Origin: Crotalaria pallida
Taxonomy: Eukaryota > Streptophyta > Magnoliopsida > Fabales > Fabaceae
DNA length: 64,000 nt
Direction: 5' to 3'
NCBI GenBank assembly: GCA_037953625.1
Contig: CM075656.1
Span: forward strand, 78,573,001 to 78,637,000
Shown here in pieces: positions 34,994 to 47,732 of the stretch (the stretch's first letter is position 1; the number at the start of each line of letters is the position of its first letter). The position numbers and the translations under genes are program-made. Below the pieces are notes generated by a model. The model ran no database searches, had not been told where the DNA came from, and was given only the letters and a program-made list of their open reading frames with translations.

Positions 34994-36376
34994 AAGATTA
35001 TGTTATTGTCATTCCTTTACCTTTTACAATGCCTTGTAATAGCAGTATATATGAGCTATCTTTTTTGCCTTTCCATGTCAGGCTCACATGATCATCATAT
35101 TAGTGAGTAAATTAGTTTCTTGTAACAATAAGCTAATAATCCAAACAATCCTGCTTTATCTAGAAGTGAATAATATCAGTTCGGAAACAATTGATTCTCT
35201 GGAAAAAAGTGGAGCTTATCTCTACTTGAAAGTAGGGAATAGTAGAGACTTGTGTCATTGTTGGTGCTGTATGTAAATTTGTTTGGCATTGATGATCATG
35301 TGTAGAAAGTACTTAAACGTTAAAATTGTGTGGCATGGTTCAAACAACACTTTCTATGTATGTTAAGGATTGGTGTTATTATGTACAATCATCTGAATAA
35401 CTTTACCTTTCATAAATCATAAGACATATAGTTTGTTTTATAGAATGTAAAATTGTTCAAATAAGTTGATTGTTATGTTAAGTGAACATTTCCATCTTGA
35501 TGATGTTATTCTGCATAAAGTTTTCTTTGAAATAATTGTTGAACATGGCATGTAATAAACTCAGGGTCGTTGTTACACATGTGGAAGGGGTAAAAGAAAT
35601 AGTAGTGGTCATGAATCATGATGAGGGAAATACATAAAAGTCATTACCATTTCAAGTTCCAATTTTGGGAGCACCCTATAGGTTTGGAACTTTGGGGTTT
35701 CTAGAAATTTGATATAACATGTATGACCAAATGTTAGCTCCATGCTTCATGTTATGTGCAGTGCACGGCAAACCTCTTCATAATAATAGAGACATTTTGA
35801 GCTTGAACGAGTTTCTAGAAGCTAGCTAGCAAATCATATGGAAATACAAATTCAACTCGTGCCAGATATCACATCACCATCATCATTATCAATTCAACCA
35901 ACTAGGATGATGTTAAACAACATATTCCTACCTGTGCATGAGGGGTTGGTATTCGGAGTTGAAAAGGATGGGTTATTTTTTGCAAAGACACAGCATATAT
36001 GAATATGTGTAGACACAAAAAAGAACATATATTTTATTTGGGATTTTTTTTAAATGTTTATTGGTGCTTGCATAGGAATCAATTAATGTTGATATAATTA
36101 GTGCGAGACTATGTTATTTAAGCAAGTGGTTAAGGTTTATTAATATAAAAAACAAAAATTAGTTGAAAAAGTCATCTCAGAAAGGATCTAACTGTGTTTG
36201 AAAGATTAATCATTGTGTCCGCATCGGATATCTTGAAGGCAAAAATATAGGAAATGAAATCCGATAGACTTGATTAATGGTGGTATAAGATACTGTTAGA
36301 CTTTTACCCAATAGAGACCTACCAGCCCACAACTCAATTGGGTTGATGAAGTATGCACCCACGATCACATGTTTGA
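34994..36376. other. PFK 3' UTR and spacer
   Basis: The first 300-600 bases are probably the PFK 3' UTR and downstream sequence (TGT- and T-rich stretches). No canonical AATAAA was fixed. The remainder is AT-rich with no recognised gene or RNA. Confidence 0.4.
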
Positions 36377-36389
36377 CTCAATTGCTTTT

Positions 36390-36600
36390 TTTTTTCCCTC
36401 ACCTTTTTTACCAGTATCACATATGTCCCAAGAGCACCTTTAATCCTAAGGAACCATTGAGACTAATCTTGTACGAGATCGCACTCCTATACCTCCCCCA
36501 GCTTGGTGTGTTAACCGAAAATTGAACATGAGACTTTTTAGTCTCAGACCTCATTCTCAAGTTGGCAAGATCATACTATTTGAGCCAACCCCCATTGGTT
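36390..36600 (-). mobile_element. SINE, family A, minus strand
   Basis: On the minus strand it carries the family A body (ggttcgatttt-like B box, cagcttgg, ttaggattaaaggtgctctt). The duplication ctcaattgct plus T-run occurs at 36377 onward and 36601 onward. Its right-hand duplication was then used again by the next SINE. Confidence 0.75.
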
Positions 36601-36611
36601 CTCAATTGCTT

Positions 36612-36803
36612 TTTTTTTTTTTGGGGTTGCCCACCCGGTTCCCTAAGTACTACCTAAGTACATCCGGATTCGACCCGGGTCACGTGCCTGGCTATGACAG
36701 GTGAGTCTCCCAACATGAATTTTCTGCATTCACAAGGACTCGAACTCGAGACCTTGCTTAAGCGAGACCGAGCCGCTTACCACCCGTCCCAACCCATGTT
36801 GGT
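36612..36803 (-). mobile_element. second SINE inserted at the duplication of the first
   Basis: The perfect 18-bp duplication attggttctcaattgctt lies at 36594-36611 and 36804-36821. Plus-strand poly-T precedes ggggttgcccacccggttcc. On the minus strand the B box reads cgagttcgagtccttg. It differs from family A. The two insertions are back to back in the same orientation. Confidence 0.85.
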
Positions 36804-36821
36804 ATTGGTTCTCAATTGCTT

Positions 36822-37904
36822 GTTGGGTAAAAACAAAAATCTTAACATGAATTATTATGTAATTAATTGTCATTTTAGTACGTGTTTGGCATAAGTAATA
36901 AAATTAGATTATGATTATTTTTATTTGTGATTATAATCTAGTAAAATTATAATTTGTTTATGTTTGAGTTTCTTAACTTAAAAATGAATTTAAACTAATA
37001 TGTTTTATTTGGATCATGTAAAGAAAATTATTTTTATTGAATAAATTATAAAAAATGGTATAGAGCGATAAGGGGTAATTATTGTTGTTTGTTGTTTGAG
37101 TAATAATGATATAATAGAAAAATTACATGAGCCTCACAAAAAATAATTTTACCAAAAATAATCTACAGCACCTGTGATGAGGAAGATGTTGAATTTTGAT
37201 TATTTTTTCAATATTGTATATGAATTATTAAAAAATTGCTAAAAGTTATTTTCTAATATGTTAAAATTTTCAATTAAATTTAATTTTAAATAATTTTTTT
37301 ATATTTTATTAATTTCAACAATAAGGACAAATAATAAAAGACTATAATAAGTTTTTTTATATTGAAAAACTAAATACAAATACTTAAAAAAAATAGAATT
37401 AATTTATGAATAATTATTTACCTCTTTTAAAACTCTTATTCCTAGCTATCAAGCTTGAGATAAAAAAAAAACTATTTTTAAACCTTAATTTTAATTAATT
37501 TTATGTCTAACATAAACCATGCAAAGAAAGGTTCAACTTTTTTTTTTCTATAAAAAAAATTAGCTACTTAGATAAGTATTAGTAATTAAGTAGAAACATC
37601 AAAGAAATGTTAGTATAATGATAAAAACATCAAGATTTGTTTATTTTTGAAATGAAGATTTTATTACCATTAATCTGTTGATAAAAGAGGAGATACATTC
37701 GGAAAACCAAAAAAAAAAAAAATAAAATAAAATAATAATAATAATAATAATAATTAACTAGTGATGATAAATCACTAAATATTAGTAATTCATACAGATA
37801 GATAGATAGATGACTTAAGCACAGCAATCATGACAAAAAAATAATAAGAATATAAAAAAGGTTTGAGAAATTGAGTTTGTTCCATCCATCATCAAGGGTT
37901 GAGA
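36822..37904. promoter_or_regulatory. spacer and promoter of the AP-4 sigma gene
   Basis: AT-rich, with an (AAT)n microsatellite at about 37731-37754 and a gata repeat near 37799-37811. The 5' leader of the AP-4 gene probably lies in the last 100 bases (gagtttgttccatccatcatc). No other gene seen. Confidence 0.45.
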
Positions 37905-39946
37905 ATGGGGATCAGATTCGTGTTGATGGTGAACAAGCAAGGCCAAACACGACTTGCCCAATACTACGAATACCTCACCCTCGAACAAAGGCGCGCCCTT
38001 GAAGGCGAAATCGTCCGTAAATGCCTCGCCCGTAACGAACACCAGGTAAATTAAATTAGGGTTCCCTATTCCCCCTTTTCATTTTACACATTCATGTTCC
38101 ATAATTGCTGCTTTAGATCTGTGTTGCTTTTCGATTCTTCACTTCAACTTTCAATGTTTACCTAAATCTAGCTTTTTTCTTAGTTTTTAACTGGTGGGTA
38201 GTTCCATATTCATATTATGCTAAATCAAGAATTTTTTCCCCCTTAGAATAATTTGGATTTGTTCATTGGATTGAGTTGAAATTATGAATCTGAAGGTGTC
38301 TTTTTTGGATACTGAATATTAGCTTCTACCTTGTTTGAAATTAGGAACCATTGTCATCATTGTATAATACCTAAATGTTCTCTTCTGTTAATGTGTATCA
38401 ACAAACAGCATTGTCAGATTACAGTTTCTCGGGTGTTAGATTAAGGGTGCGTTTGGATAAACTGCCTAATTAAGATAAGCTTTTTTTGAAATAAGCTAAA
38501 GTGAGCTTTTTTTCATAAGCTTCTCGAATAATCTCATTGAAATAAGCTAATGTGAGCTTATAGGAAAGTCATTAACTATTTCAAAAGTTATTTCATTTCA
38601 CAAGTTATTTTTAAAGTTTTTCTCATAAGGCTGAATAAGCTCTCTACAAGCTCTTCCAAACATTCCCTAACTTTAAGTTGCAAAAGGTGCCTTAATAGGT
38701 CTCCTGTCTTAAGAAATGTGAAGATGGCAATAATTTCTACACAATGCAGAAATGTGTATGCTGAACTTTCCATAAAATTTGGTTTACTCTTGTGCTTAGA
38801 AGTAGTTACTATGCAATTGTATGCAGCATGTTTAGGGTTGTGGTTGACCTGTTGCACCATGGGGACTCTTGTGTGGGGAAAGTCTTTTGTATTTAGTGAT
38901 TATATATCAATTTTCATATTCTTGTAAAGATATTGCCTACTGTATGTCTGTATCTTTATCTATTTAATCACTTTTTTCATATGAAAGCTTAAAATTCTAA
39001 GTGTGCTTTCTGTGCCCTGTATTACATTTGTTTTATAGGCTTCACTTCATTTTGTATATCCCAAAATATGTGAGGGTGAAGTATCTTATTGTTGTTGCCC
39101 ATAATTAGTTTTATGCAACTCATACGTTTACATTATGGACAGTGTTCTTTTGTTGAGCATCGCAACTACAAAATTGTATATAGACGCTATGCATCTTTGT
39201 TTTTCCTGGTTGGAGTTGATGATGATGAGGTAAATTTTTTTCACTTGTGTCTTAATTTGAATTGATTCAACTGAAGAGACTGGCTAATTTGAAACAATCC
39301 AATCACGTAAATGCAAAATTCTTAATTTTTTTCATGAAGCAAATAATTGTGTGAAATAATTTAGCTCTGTAATCACTTCTCATGGCTTCAAATCTCATCT
39401 TCCTCGAAGACATAAAGCAAGAGTTTGCTTGACTAAAGAAATGGAGATCACCTTCGGTTGTACAATATGAAAAACTTGAAGTTATGGATCCTATTTAACA
39501 ATTTAACTGATTTTTCATTTATCACTTATGAGTAATAATTTTGATATCATTTGGATAACGTTGCAGAATGAGCTGGCTATTTTGGAATTTATACATCTCT
39601 TAGTTGAAACCATGGATCGTCACTTTGGCAATGTGGTAAGTCCTTCTGTGGTGATTGGAGAATGGAGACTGGGGTTTTATGTTTCTTGAATTTCCTAGTT
39701 TATCTCCCCCACTTGTTTTTCGAATTGTTTGTTTTTTCCTTTCCTTCCATTTTCTGAAAGTAGATAACATTAAAGATTTTTTAATTTGCTCTGGTCCACT
39801 TATATTTGCAGTGTGAGCTTGATATCATGTTCCATTTGGAAAAGGCACATTTCATGTTGGAGGAAATGGTCATGAATGGTTGTATTGTGGAGACAAGCAA
39901 AGCAAATATTCTGGCACCAATTCAGCTGATGGATAAAACATCTTAA
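37905..39946 (+). CDS. AP4S: AP-4 complex small (sigma) subunit
   Basis: Four coding exons, 37905-38045, 39143-39229, 39567-39635 and 39812-39946, GT-AG and in phase, giving 143 aa, the normal length. The protein starts MGIRFVLMVNKQGQTRLAQY and contains CLARNEHQCSFVEHRNYKIV, RRYASLFFLVGVDDDENELA and the closing LDIMFHLEKAHFMLEEMV and APIQLMDKTS. It is almost identical to the Arabidopsis AP-4 sigma protein remembered (At2g19790). AP-4 is a clathrin-independent adaptor at the trans-Golgi network that helps sort vacuolar cargo; sigma packs against one large subunit and helps read dileucine signals. Intron 1 is about 1.1 kb and houses a Tourist MITE. A likely polyadenylation signal (aataaa) is at about 40014. 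The gene is not part of the Arabidopsis NAC075-PFK1-GGT trio. Confidence 0.97.
38445..38667. mobile_element. Tourist-type (PIF/Harbinger-like) MITE in AP-4 intron 1
   Basis: TIR gggtgcgtttggataa is mirrored by gggaatgtttggaaga at the other end. The 3-bp duplication taa is exact (38442-38444 and 38668-38670). The interior is full of aataagct/agcttatt inverse motifs. It lies far from the splice sites. Confidence 0.75.
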
Positions 39947-41184
39947 AAGAGAAAAAGAAGTATGCATAGTGATTTTTGTATCATTATTGTCTCATTGCCA
40001 TTATGCTGTGTACAATAAAGTAGAACAGTTAAGATCCGTTTTTCTTTTATGAATAAAAAAATTGAGTGTTTCTGTTTGTTTTACTTGTCTCTCACTTCCC
40101 TTTTATGAATGACCATGAGGCTTTCTTTTAAATATTGATTTTTTTTTTTTGGGTACATGGCATTAGCACAACTCCTTGATATCGTAATTTACAAACTTCA
40201 AATCCAAGACATAAGGAACTCGCAATCCCTACACGAACACAACCATTTTTTTGAATATCACAAGGGATGTTAACTAATCTGGATTCTGGATTCGAGTCAG
40301 GGAAGATCACAAGGGCAGCAAAACTCTCCTTTTCGAACCGGCATGTCCATTTGAAGCTGTAGCTTATGGTCATATCATACATTAGTGTTTATTTCAGGCT
40401 TAAACTACCTTTTTTTTCCCAGCTTAAGGGACTTTCAGCTCGTGAAGATTGATTGTTTTTGTTTAGGTTCAGTTTTGTGGACATGGCTTTCAAAAGAGCT
40501 TCCACAGTTCCACTAATTGAATATGGAACCATCGAACTTGAAGCCATAAATGCAAACCTTGTTACAGGCAGCGAGGTATATTTGGAGAAGTGAAGAGGAT
40601 CATTTGTATCCTAAGATGGAGCCTAATACACAAGTCATGTACCGTACTGAAATAGTATGGAGATGTGAGGATTTCATGGCAATCATTGGACTTTTTTTTA
40701 TGAAGTTGTAGAAGGGATGGTCGGAAGAGCTTATAGAGAGATTATTTTCGCTCAATAGAACAATTTATGATAAAAATAGTTTCCTATCTCCCGTTAAGTG
40801 TTTTAAGCTTAGTATAATAAATCATATAAGTTTATGAAAATAAATTCTTTTTAGTTTGTTTAAAATTAGCTTATTACGTTAAAAACAAATTAGCTTATTG
40901 AATAAGTACTTAATTAAGTTGTTTATGGAAACGCACACTGAATACCATAAGAATTTAGCTTAGGATTTGTTTAACGTTTATACGTTTCTCCTTCTTGGCT
41001 TCAGACCTGAAGTGATATTTAAAATTTGATTCAATAATTATGAAGTTGCAAGACTTAAAAGCAACATCCACAAAAACTTCTGTTCATTTTGCAACTGTTT
41101 TAATTAAGCTCTTTAATACACACACACACTTTTACTTTGAACTTGTCTGTGCTTTACAATTTACGACTTGAATTGATCAAACAA
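39947..41184. other. region between AP-4 and GGT genes (convergent 3' ends)
   Basis: Holds the 3' UTR of AP4S (to roughly 40030) and, at the right end, the 3' UTR of GGT on the minus strand. A minus-strand open frame at 40128-40382 (84 codons, containing FAALVIFPDSNPESRLVNIP) shows non-random composition but no domain I can name. It could be an eroded exon. 40440-40700 also looks less AT-rich, without a recognisable product. Confidence 0.4.
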
Positions 41185-44100
41185 TTAAGCTGCAGCTGGA
41201 CATCCACCCTTTCTAGGGTCACTTACAGCTGTTAAAATGCCAAACTTTGTATGTGAATTGATGTCTTCACCAATCTTCCTATTCATGTTAATAGGAGTTT
41301 TTATAGTTTGTACAACAAACTGAGTGACAGCTAGTGCTGGAGCCTCATCCAGTTGATGACCTCTCTCTTTTAGGAAAAGCCTACTTTCTTCTGATAGCTC
41401 AATGTGATCACCATCATATGCAGTCAAGTTCTCATAGCGAACCACATTTGGTATTAGCTGCATCACATAAAGATCCAAATTAGATTTTATGTACTTGGGA
41501 GCTTCATGCATAGAGAAAACCTTTGAATGAAAGACAAGTCAGAACCTTGTGATAGATCCTTGGGCTCTGAACTGCATCCAAAGGATTCATTCCCTTGATG
41601 AAATGATTAAGAAATACTTGAACCACTGCTGGTATAATGTTCATTCCACCGCTGCCTCCTATTACACCGATCAACCGGTCATCCTGCCAAAGAAAAGAGA
41701 AAGCTGCATGTATAAGAAATAAGAATCCTTAGGTAGCGCTTGGTGCCCAAACAAAACAAGATGTAACATGATGTTTTGTTTTGTTCTAGGGGTGGAACAA
41801 AAATATACTGTACATTTTAGTCTTCTGTCATGTTCTGTTCATAGGATACATTACAGACAAAATAAAACTCATGAGATCCGTTCCATCATGTTTTTGACAT
41901 GTCTGTCAAATGCTACCTTACTCTCCTCCCTAATTAAAGATGTATAGTTTTTATTTTATTTTTATTCTTGGTTGACGGCACAAAGGTTACTTACCAGTTG
42001 CAAATCATCACCATGTCAATCCTGCAGCTATGTAAATACACATTTTTGTATATAGGAAAAACTATTGTCACCTAAAAACCATGGCCTATCAAATTATAGT
42101 CATCTGTGGCAGACTTCATAATGAGCAAGCTGCAGAAAATACCTTCGTGACGATAATAGGAGTCATGGCAGACAGTGGTCTTTTGTTTGGTTCAATGAAA
42201 TTTGCTGGAGCAGGAGGTAGTTTATCAGGGGATATCTCAGTAGGTGCAGAAAAGTCATCCATCTCATTGTTGATCACAATGCCAGTAGAAGGAGAAAGAA
42301 CACCAGCACCGAAATGATAGTTAACAGTTGTTGTCATTGATACAGCATTTCTATCAGCATCCACAACACATAAATGGCTTGTTCCATGATCTCTAAGTTG
42401 ACTCCACCTGCTCAACATAGTTATGAATTTATGATACCCCTTATATTAACAACCTTTTGACCTTGCAACATATCATGCAAAATGGTAAGTTTTCATTCAA
42501 ATTATACAATGATAAGTGGACCGAACCTGTTCATATAATACTCTGGAGGGAAAGTAGTGTTGTCAAATATCTTGTGCTGAATATTTTTGGCAAAAGATGG
42601 GGAAAGCATGTCAGACATAGTACCCCTAATGTTAACAAAGTTGGGGTCACCCAAGTTCATTCGGACGGCATACATGTGTTTCAGAGCTTCTATTAGTCTA
42701 TGTAGACCCAATTTTCCCTTTGCTGCATCAGGACTTCCATAACTGTCCAAGATGTTTAGGACCTGTTCATACCAATTATTAAAGCATACACACAGTATTG
42801 TGGAACATTCTGTATTGACATTAAATGTTGGTTCTCTTCAAATCCTCAAACCCAAACAATTTAAATCATGTTCTGTATTAGGTAGCGTTTGATTGACATG
42901 TTCGAATGGAACACGACAAATGAGTTTTGTTCTGTATCGGGTGTATTATATAAATAAAACATTATTAGAAAAGGACTAAAAAGTAGAACATTTTGGTTCC
43001 ACCGAAGAGTTTGGACCCAAAATAGAATAGAACAAAACATAACAAAACATCCTATTTTGTCAGCATTACCTAGACTTTAAAAACAACATAATGGCTAATT
43101 TTAACAGAACAACATGGATAGAGCATAGACAAAAGAAGTGATAGGAATCTACCCACCAGAGAAAGACCAAGTGTTCCACTTGAAGGAGGTGGCATTCCGT
43201 AGATAGTATATCCCATCACATTCACAGTCACTGCATCTGTTATTTCCACCTTGTAATTGTGTAAATCCTCCATTGTTAAAATACCACCAGCTTCTCTCAC
43301 ATCCTTTACTAACTTTTCACCAATGGTTCCCTTGTAAAAAGCTTGTGGTCCTTGCTCTGCCACTGCTTCCAAGCTGCGACCAAGTTCCACATTACGACAC
43401 AAATCTCCTTCTTTTAACAAATTTCCATTGGGCGCATATATATTTCTTAACCCAGGATCATTCATTATCGTATTTGAGCTGTCATCTAAGAATTTTCCAA
43501 GAGTTGGAGACACTAAAAAACCATCTATAGCAAGTTTTATAGCTGGTTGGAATAAGGTTTTCCATGACAATCTACCATGCTTCAACCATGCTGCATGAAG
43601 CCCAGCTAACTCACCAGGAACTCCCATTGACAAGGCACCTGATTTCTTATGTTCAGGATTGTTCTGATACATATTCTGTTTGGTGTCATTCACATATTTA
43701 GTCAAATATGAGTTACATTTTTTAAGATTTGTGCAAAGGAAAATGATAAAAAATCTAACTGATATATGATCTGCTAGCTTTCAAAATATACAAGTAAAAC
43801 AATATAAATGGGGAAAAATGAGGAATGAAGTCAATGGCATTATGATAGGGTATTTTGGCATCATTTGATTCATGCAGCCAACTTCACATCGTCAGAGAAG
43901 ACTTTGTTATTGTTATTATTTTTATTGTTGTTAACTGTGAAGTCAAAAAGGCAGTTTCTTAAAAAATAGAAAGAAAAGGGCCATTTTCAATTCATTTGGT
44001 TCTTATATACTCCTGCCACAATCATGACTTATATGGAGATGATTTTCAACATCAAAATAGGGACACTATATCGCGTGTCATTGTTTTTCTTCTTTAAATG

Positions 44101-45391
44101 TATTTTTAAAATGTATGTATATACATTGAAGATAAAATGTGAATGAGAGATCAAGATAAGTATATAACAATATATGGTGTCAAAGATGTTCAAAATGTGA
44201 TGTTGCTTCAGCAATGTCAACGATGAGGTATAAGAAAGAGTTAATCTCAAAACCTGTGAAGCAGCTAAAGGAGCAGTTTCTCTCATGTCAAAAGCTTGGG
44301 CTTGGGAGGTCGAAGAAGATCGAATGACCATGAAAGAGCCACCTCCTATGCCACTTGAGGCTTGAAAAACAACACCAAGGCATAATGCAGTTGCTACTAC
44401 AGCATCAACGGCATGCCCACCCTGCCTAAGAATTGAAGCACCAACTTCAGAACACCTGCCATCATCAGCTGCTACAACTCCTGCCTCTGATTCTACAATG
44501 TTTGTCGTTCCCTCGTCATACTTTTCTACCCCTCCCAGTACCCCAAAATCTAAACTTATGTTGCTTCTCACTGCTAGCCCGAAAACTGGATTAAAAAGAA
44601 TTTGCCCAAGTCAATATGACAATCAAATTGTGATAGTGTGAAGCATATTTACTCTAGCACAGAATTTCAGTTTACCAATCTGCAACATATCTACATCTTT
44701 TCTTGATTCTGCTCTATATTCTACTAATGTTTTATATACTTTATGTTTGTTGAATGATATGTTAATCATTTAAGTATTTTTTTTTTCAAAAAAAAAAAAA
44801 AAAAAAAACTTCACTACACCGCGTGTGACATTTAATTTAGTGAGTCTAGTAACTCTTAAGATTGTTATTATACGAATCAAACATTTTTAATAACGTGACA
44901 ATGCATGATTGATTGAAAGTGTTAAAGAACTTCTATAATGTTACTGTATTTCAATTTACAACTAAATCCTTGACAAAAAACTAACATCTTAATTACAGAA
45001 AGAGAATCAAGCTCAATTTGCAATTAGTTTTGACTCTTCAAAAACATTTAGTTAAATCAAAATCATTTATCCTAGTTAAAACTGTTCCTTGTTGAGTTGA
45101 CTTCCCCTGCTATGAATATGGATGGAATTGTGCTTTCATGTATTCAATTATCAATTGATCCATATAAAAAGCAGCATCCAGATCCATCTGTGACTTAATT
45201 ATGAGTTTATCACTAGGATTAGTTCCATGAGTGAGACAAAGAGAAAGAAGGGAAATGAATAAGAGAAAGAGAATAAGAGAGAAAGCTAACTAACTGGTGA
45301 GAGCCACAAAGGTTAAAAGGAGGAAGCAGTAAATGAAGCTACATGTGTGCTTGTGCTTATTGTTATGGTGCAACAAAGGAGAATCCATCAT
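41185..45391 (-). CDS. GGT: gamma-glutamyltransferase / glutathione hydrolase
   Basis: Seven coding exons on the minus strand: 45295-45391, 44254-44585, 43157-43675, 42527-42762, 42143-42407, 41546-41683 and 41185-41457. All junctions are GT-AG and in phase, giving 619 aa. Residues about 17-32 (CSFIYCFLLLTFVAL) form one hydrophobic signal-anchor or signal peptide. The large-subunit part includes GRCSEVGASILRQGGHAVDA and GIGGGSFMVIR. The small subunit should begin at the nucleophile Thr, about residue 404 (RDHGTSHLCVVD), followed by VSMTTTVNYHFGAGV, NNEMDDFS and the GGSGGMN oxyanion loop. The enzyme autocleaves and removes gamma-glutamyl groups from glutathione and its S-conjugates. The Arabidopsis neighbour of PFK1 is a GGT that acts on conjugates in the vacuole, so a vacuolar role is likely by orthology. 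Introns contain two Tourist MITEs. Confidence 0.96.
41732..41917. mobile_element. Tourist-type MITE in GGT intron (exon 5-6)
   Basis: Exact tta duplications at 41729-41731 and 41918-41920. TIR ggtagcgcttgg against ggtagcatttga in reverse complement. It carries gttttgttttgttc and inverse acattacagacaaaataaaa motifs. Confidence 0.75.
42881..43070. mobile_element. Tourist-type MITE in GGT intron (exon 3-4)
   Basis: Left tta at 42878-42880 and end ggtagcgtttgattgac; right end cattacc followed by tag, a one-base decay of tta. It shares ends and internal gaacaaaac/gttttgttc motifs with the element in the neighbouring intron. Confidence 0.68.
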
Positions 45392-46448
45392 AAATTCATA
45401 ATCTATCAAGCAGTGCTGATTGGAATGAATGAATGAATGAATGGAGTGAGTGTGTGTCAGCCTCAGCTGAAGAGGAGTGAACAAGAAATGTAGAGTAATT
45501 GAGTCAGTTGAGTGAAGTGCCAGCCTTCTTGGTTTGGTGGTGATTGGACTCAGTTTCGTGCAATCGTGCGTGCGTTAATAATAATTACAACATAGTATAT
45601 ATGTAACATTTATTTAATACTACTATGTTTTGTCGATAACAAAAATCAATTATCTTTACAAAAGATTATAGGCTATAGCAGATTCTTTTCTATTAATGGG
45701 TGGATATCATTCGAGTATTCATCTTAGATTATTAAACTTAGCGTGTTGATATCCTGATCTGCTTTAACTAATCAAGGAGGAATATCATCATATCATCACT
45801 ATTTCTTTTTACTTTGACTCAAACTCTGTTTTGAAGAGTATTATTCATTTCTTTTTTTATCATATTGTATTAATATTTTATCATTATTATGATTATGATA
45901 TCAACACATGTTAATCTATGTATTATTCCATTCGTTTCAAAAGTATTATATTTTAAGATTATCGTGAGTTTTAAAAATAGTTAAATAACGTAACAACCTG
46001 AGGTATTTTAATTATAGTACCTTATATAATTGTTATAAAAAAATATATTATATGTGAAAAAGATATTGTAATAAAGAAGAATATAATTGACAAAAACATT
46101 ATTAATTATGTATTAAATTTATAAAAGAATAATACATATAAAACAAGAGAAAAAAACTATGTGAATAAACAAATGAAATATATTAGTATAAAAGTTCTCC
46201 ATACTGTCTTGTGTACAAAAATGATAGATTCATTTTAATATGATTTCAAGACATGGAGGATCAGGTAACAAAATTTTCATTAATTATTAATTATTTAATA
46301 TTTATTAGTCTAGGTGCAACCCCTTTTCAGTTTATCAATCCACTTTTAATTTTGAAAGGGACTACTTTTCATTTATTAATAATATATATTAATACCAGCC
46401 TGGTATGGATGGATGGAAGGAAACCCCTTATCGTTTACTCAGATACAA
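45392..46448. promoter_or_regulatory. GGT upstream region and spacer
   Basis: Just upstream of the GGT ATG (minus strand) is a (GAAT)n run at about 45425-45442, probably in the 5' leader. From about 45900 the sequence becomes AT-rich. 45930-46150 resembles a decayed Stowaway arm (ccattcgtttcaaaagtatt), but no matching end was secured. Confidence 0.4.
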
Positions 46449-46638
46449 CCAACGTGTATATGGCTTAAGTGAAATGGTAGTTCACGTGATCCCTTAATCA
46501 ATTGGTTTTGAGTTTGAACTTTGGGTATGAAGCATTTTTTGTTGGGAGACCCCTACCGCTTAATGCGAGATCAGTTGAGTCGGATCGGATAAGTAAGATT
46601 CTGGGTAAACCAGATCTGGGTACCGTTGGTGTAAAAAA
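46449..46638 (+). mobile_element. degraded SINE
   Basis: Flanked by gtttactcagatacaa (46433-46448) and gtttactcagacaaaa (46639-46654). The head resembles a tRNA gene (tatggcttaagtgaaatgg, then ggttttgagtttgaacttt) and the body carries gagatcagttgagtcggatc. The short A-run at the end is the tail. Confidence 0.65.
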
Positions 46639-46947
46639 GTTTACTCAGACAAAATTTATAAAAGCCCCAACTTTCCTTGTAGTTTTTGAATGTATCTTCC
46701 TCTGATTTTGGACAGAGTACAAAAAATATCCCGTGCCTAACAGGCAATATCAGTTAGTCTGGTCAATATTCAAAGAAAGATATTTCTGTATAATATCCCA
46801 AGTCAGATTTATTCTATTTGCTTATTTATTAATCGAGAAATAAAAAGTGGATAATATATTTACAACTAAACCAAATTGGAATGTCTGTTTTAAATACCAT
46901 AATATAGAGTGATTATTGATTAAGAATAATAGTAACAAATCATTATG

Positions 46948-47196
46948 TGTTATAAACAATTCATATTTATCCAATTAGTGGATGACTATCTATTGGATTG
47001 AGTTTATCTTTATTAGCTTGGGTTTATCCTTCTTTGTGTTTATCTTTAGTTGAAACCACTTCATATCAGGGTTTCCTATCTCCCTATAAATAGGACTCAC
47101 CTGTGATGTAAAATGTACACTGAATATATCATAATATATTGTTGCCTATCTTCTCCTCCTTCTCTCTTCTTCGTTATTTGCATACGTTTCATAACA
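46948..47196 (+). repeat. 5' LTR of the copia element
   Basis: 249 bp. A TATA-like box (ccctataaatagg) sits near 47093, 100 bp before the LTR end, and should define the element's transcript start. Confidence 0.95.
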
Positions 47197-47732
47197 CGTT
47201 ATCAGCACGATCGTTCTTTGCTAAAAGATGTTGAAGCTAATTCATCAAAAGCAAGGTAAATTTTTTTTTCTGTTTTATTTATTTATTATCTCTTCTTTTT
47301 ATATATAATATATTGATTCTGAAAAAAAAAAATCCAGAAGCAATAACATTGACATATTTGTCATGAAGATCAGTGATTCCTTTAAATATCTAAATGATAT
47401 ATTGATAGCGCTGAGCATAAATTATAATACACGTATGGAAAAAAAATATGCTGATATGAAGCTTCATATGCTCAGCCGTGAAAAAAAAAATCATGAAGAA
47501 ATGTATGTATCTATACTGTGGCGGCCCAGCAGTGAAAAAAAAATTAATATGCTGTAGAATGATAAAAGCTTCTCAGCCGTGATGATGATGATGATGAAAA
47601 AAAAAAAAGGTACATCACATATGAGAACCTTACAAATAATATTTTTGGATGTTATCTAATTTATTTATTGTAAATAATATTCTTTGGATGTTATCTAATT
47701 TATTTATTTTCCTTATTTATTATAGAATCAAT

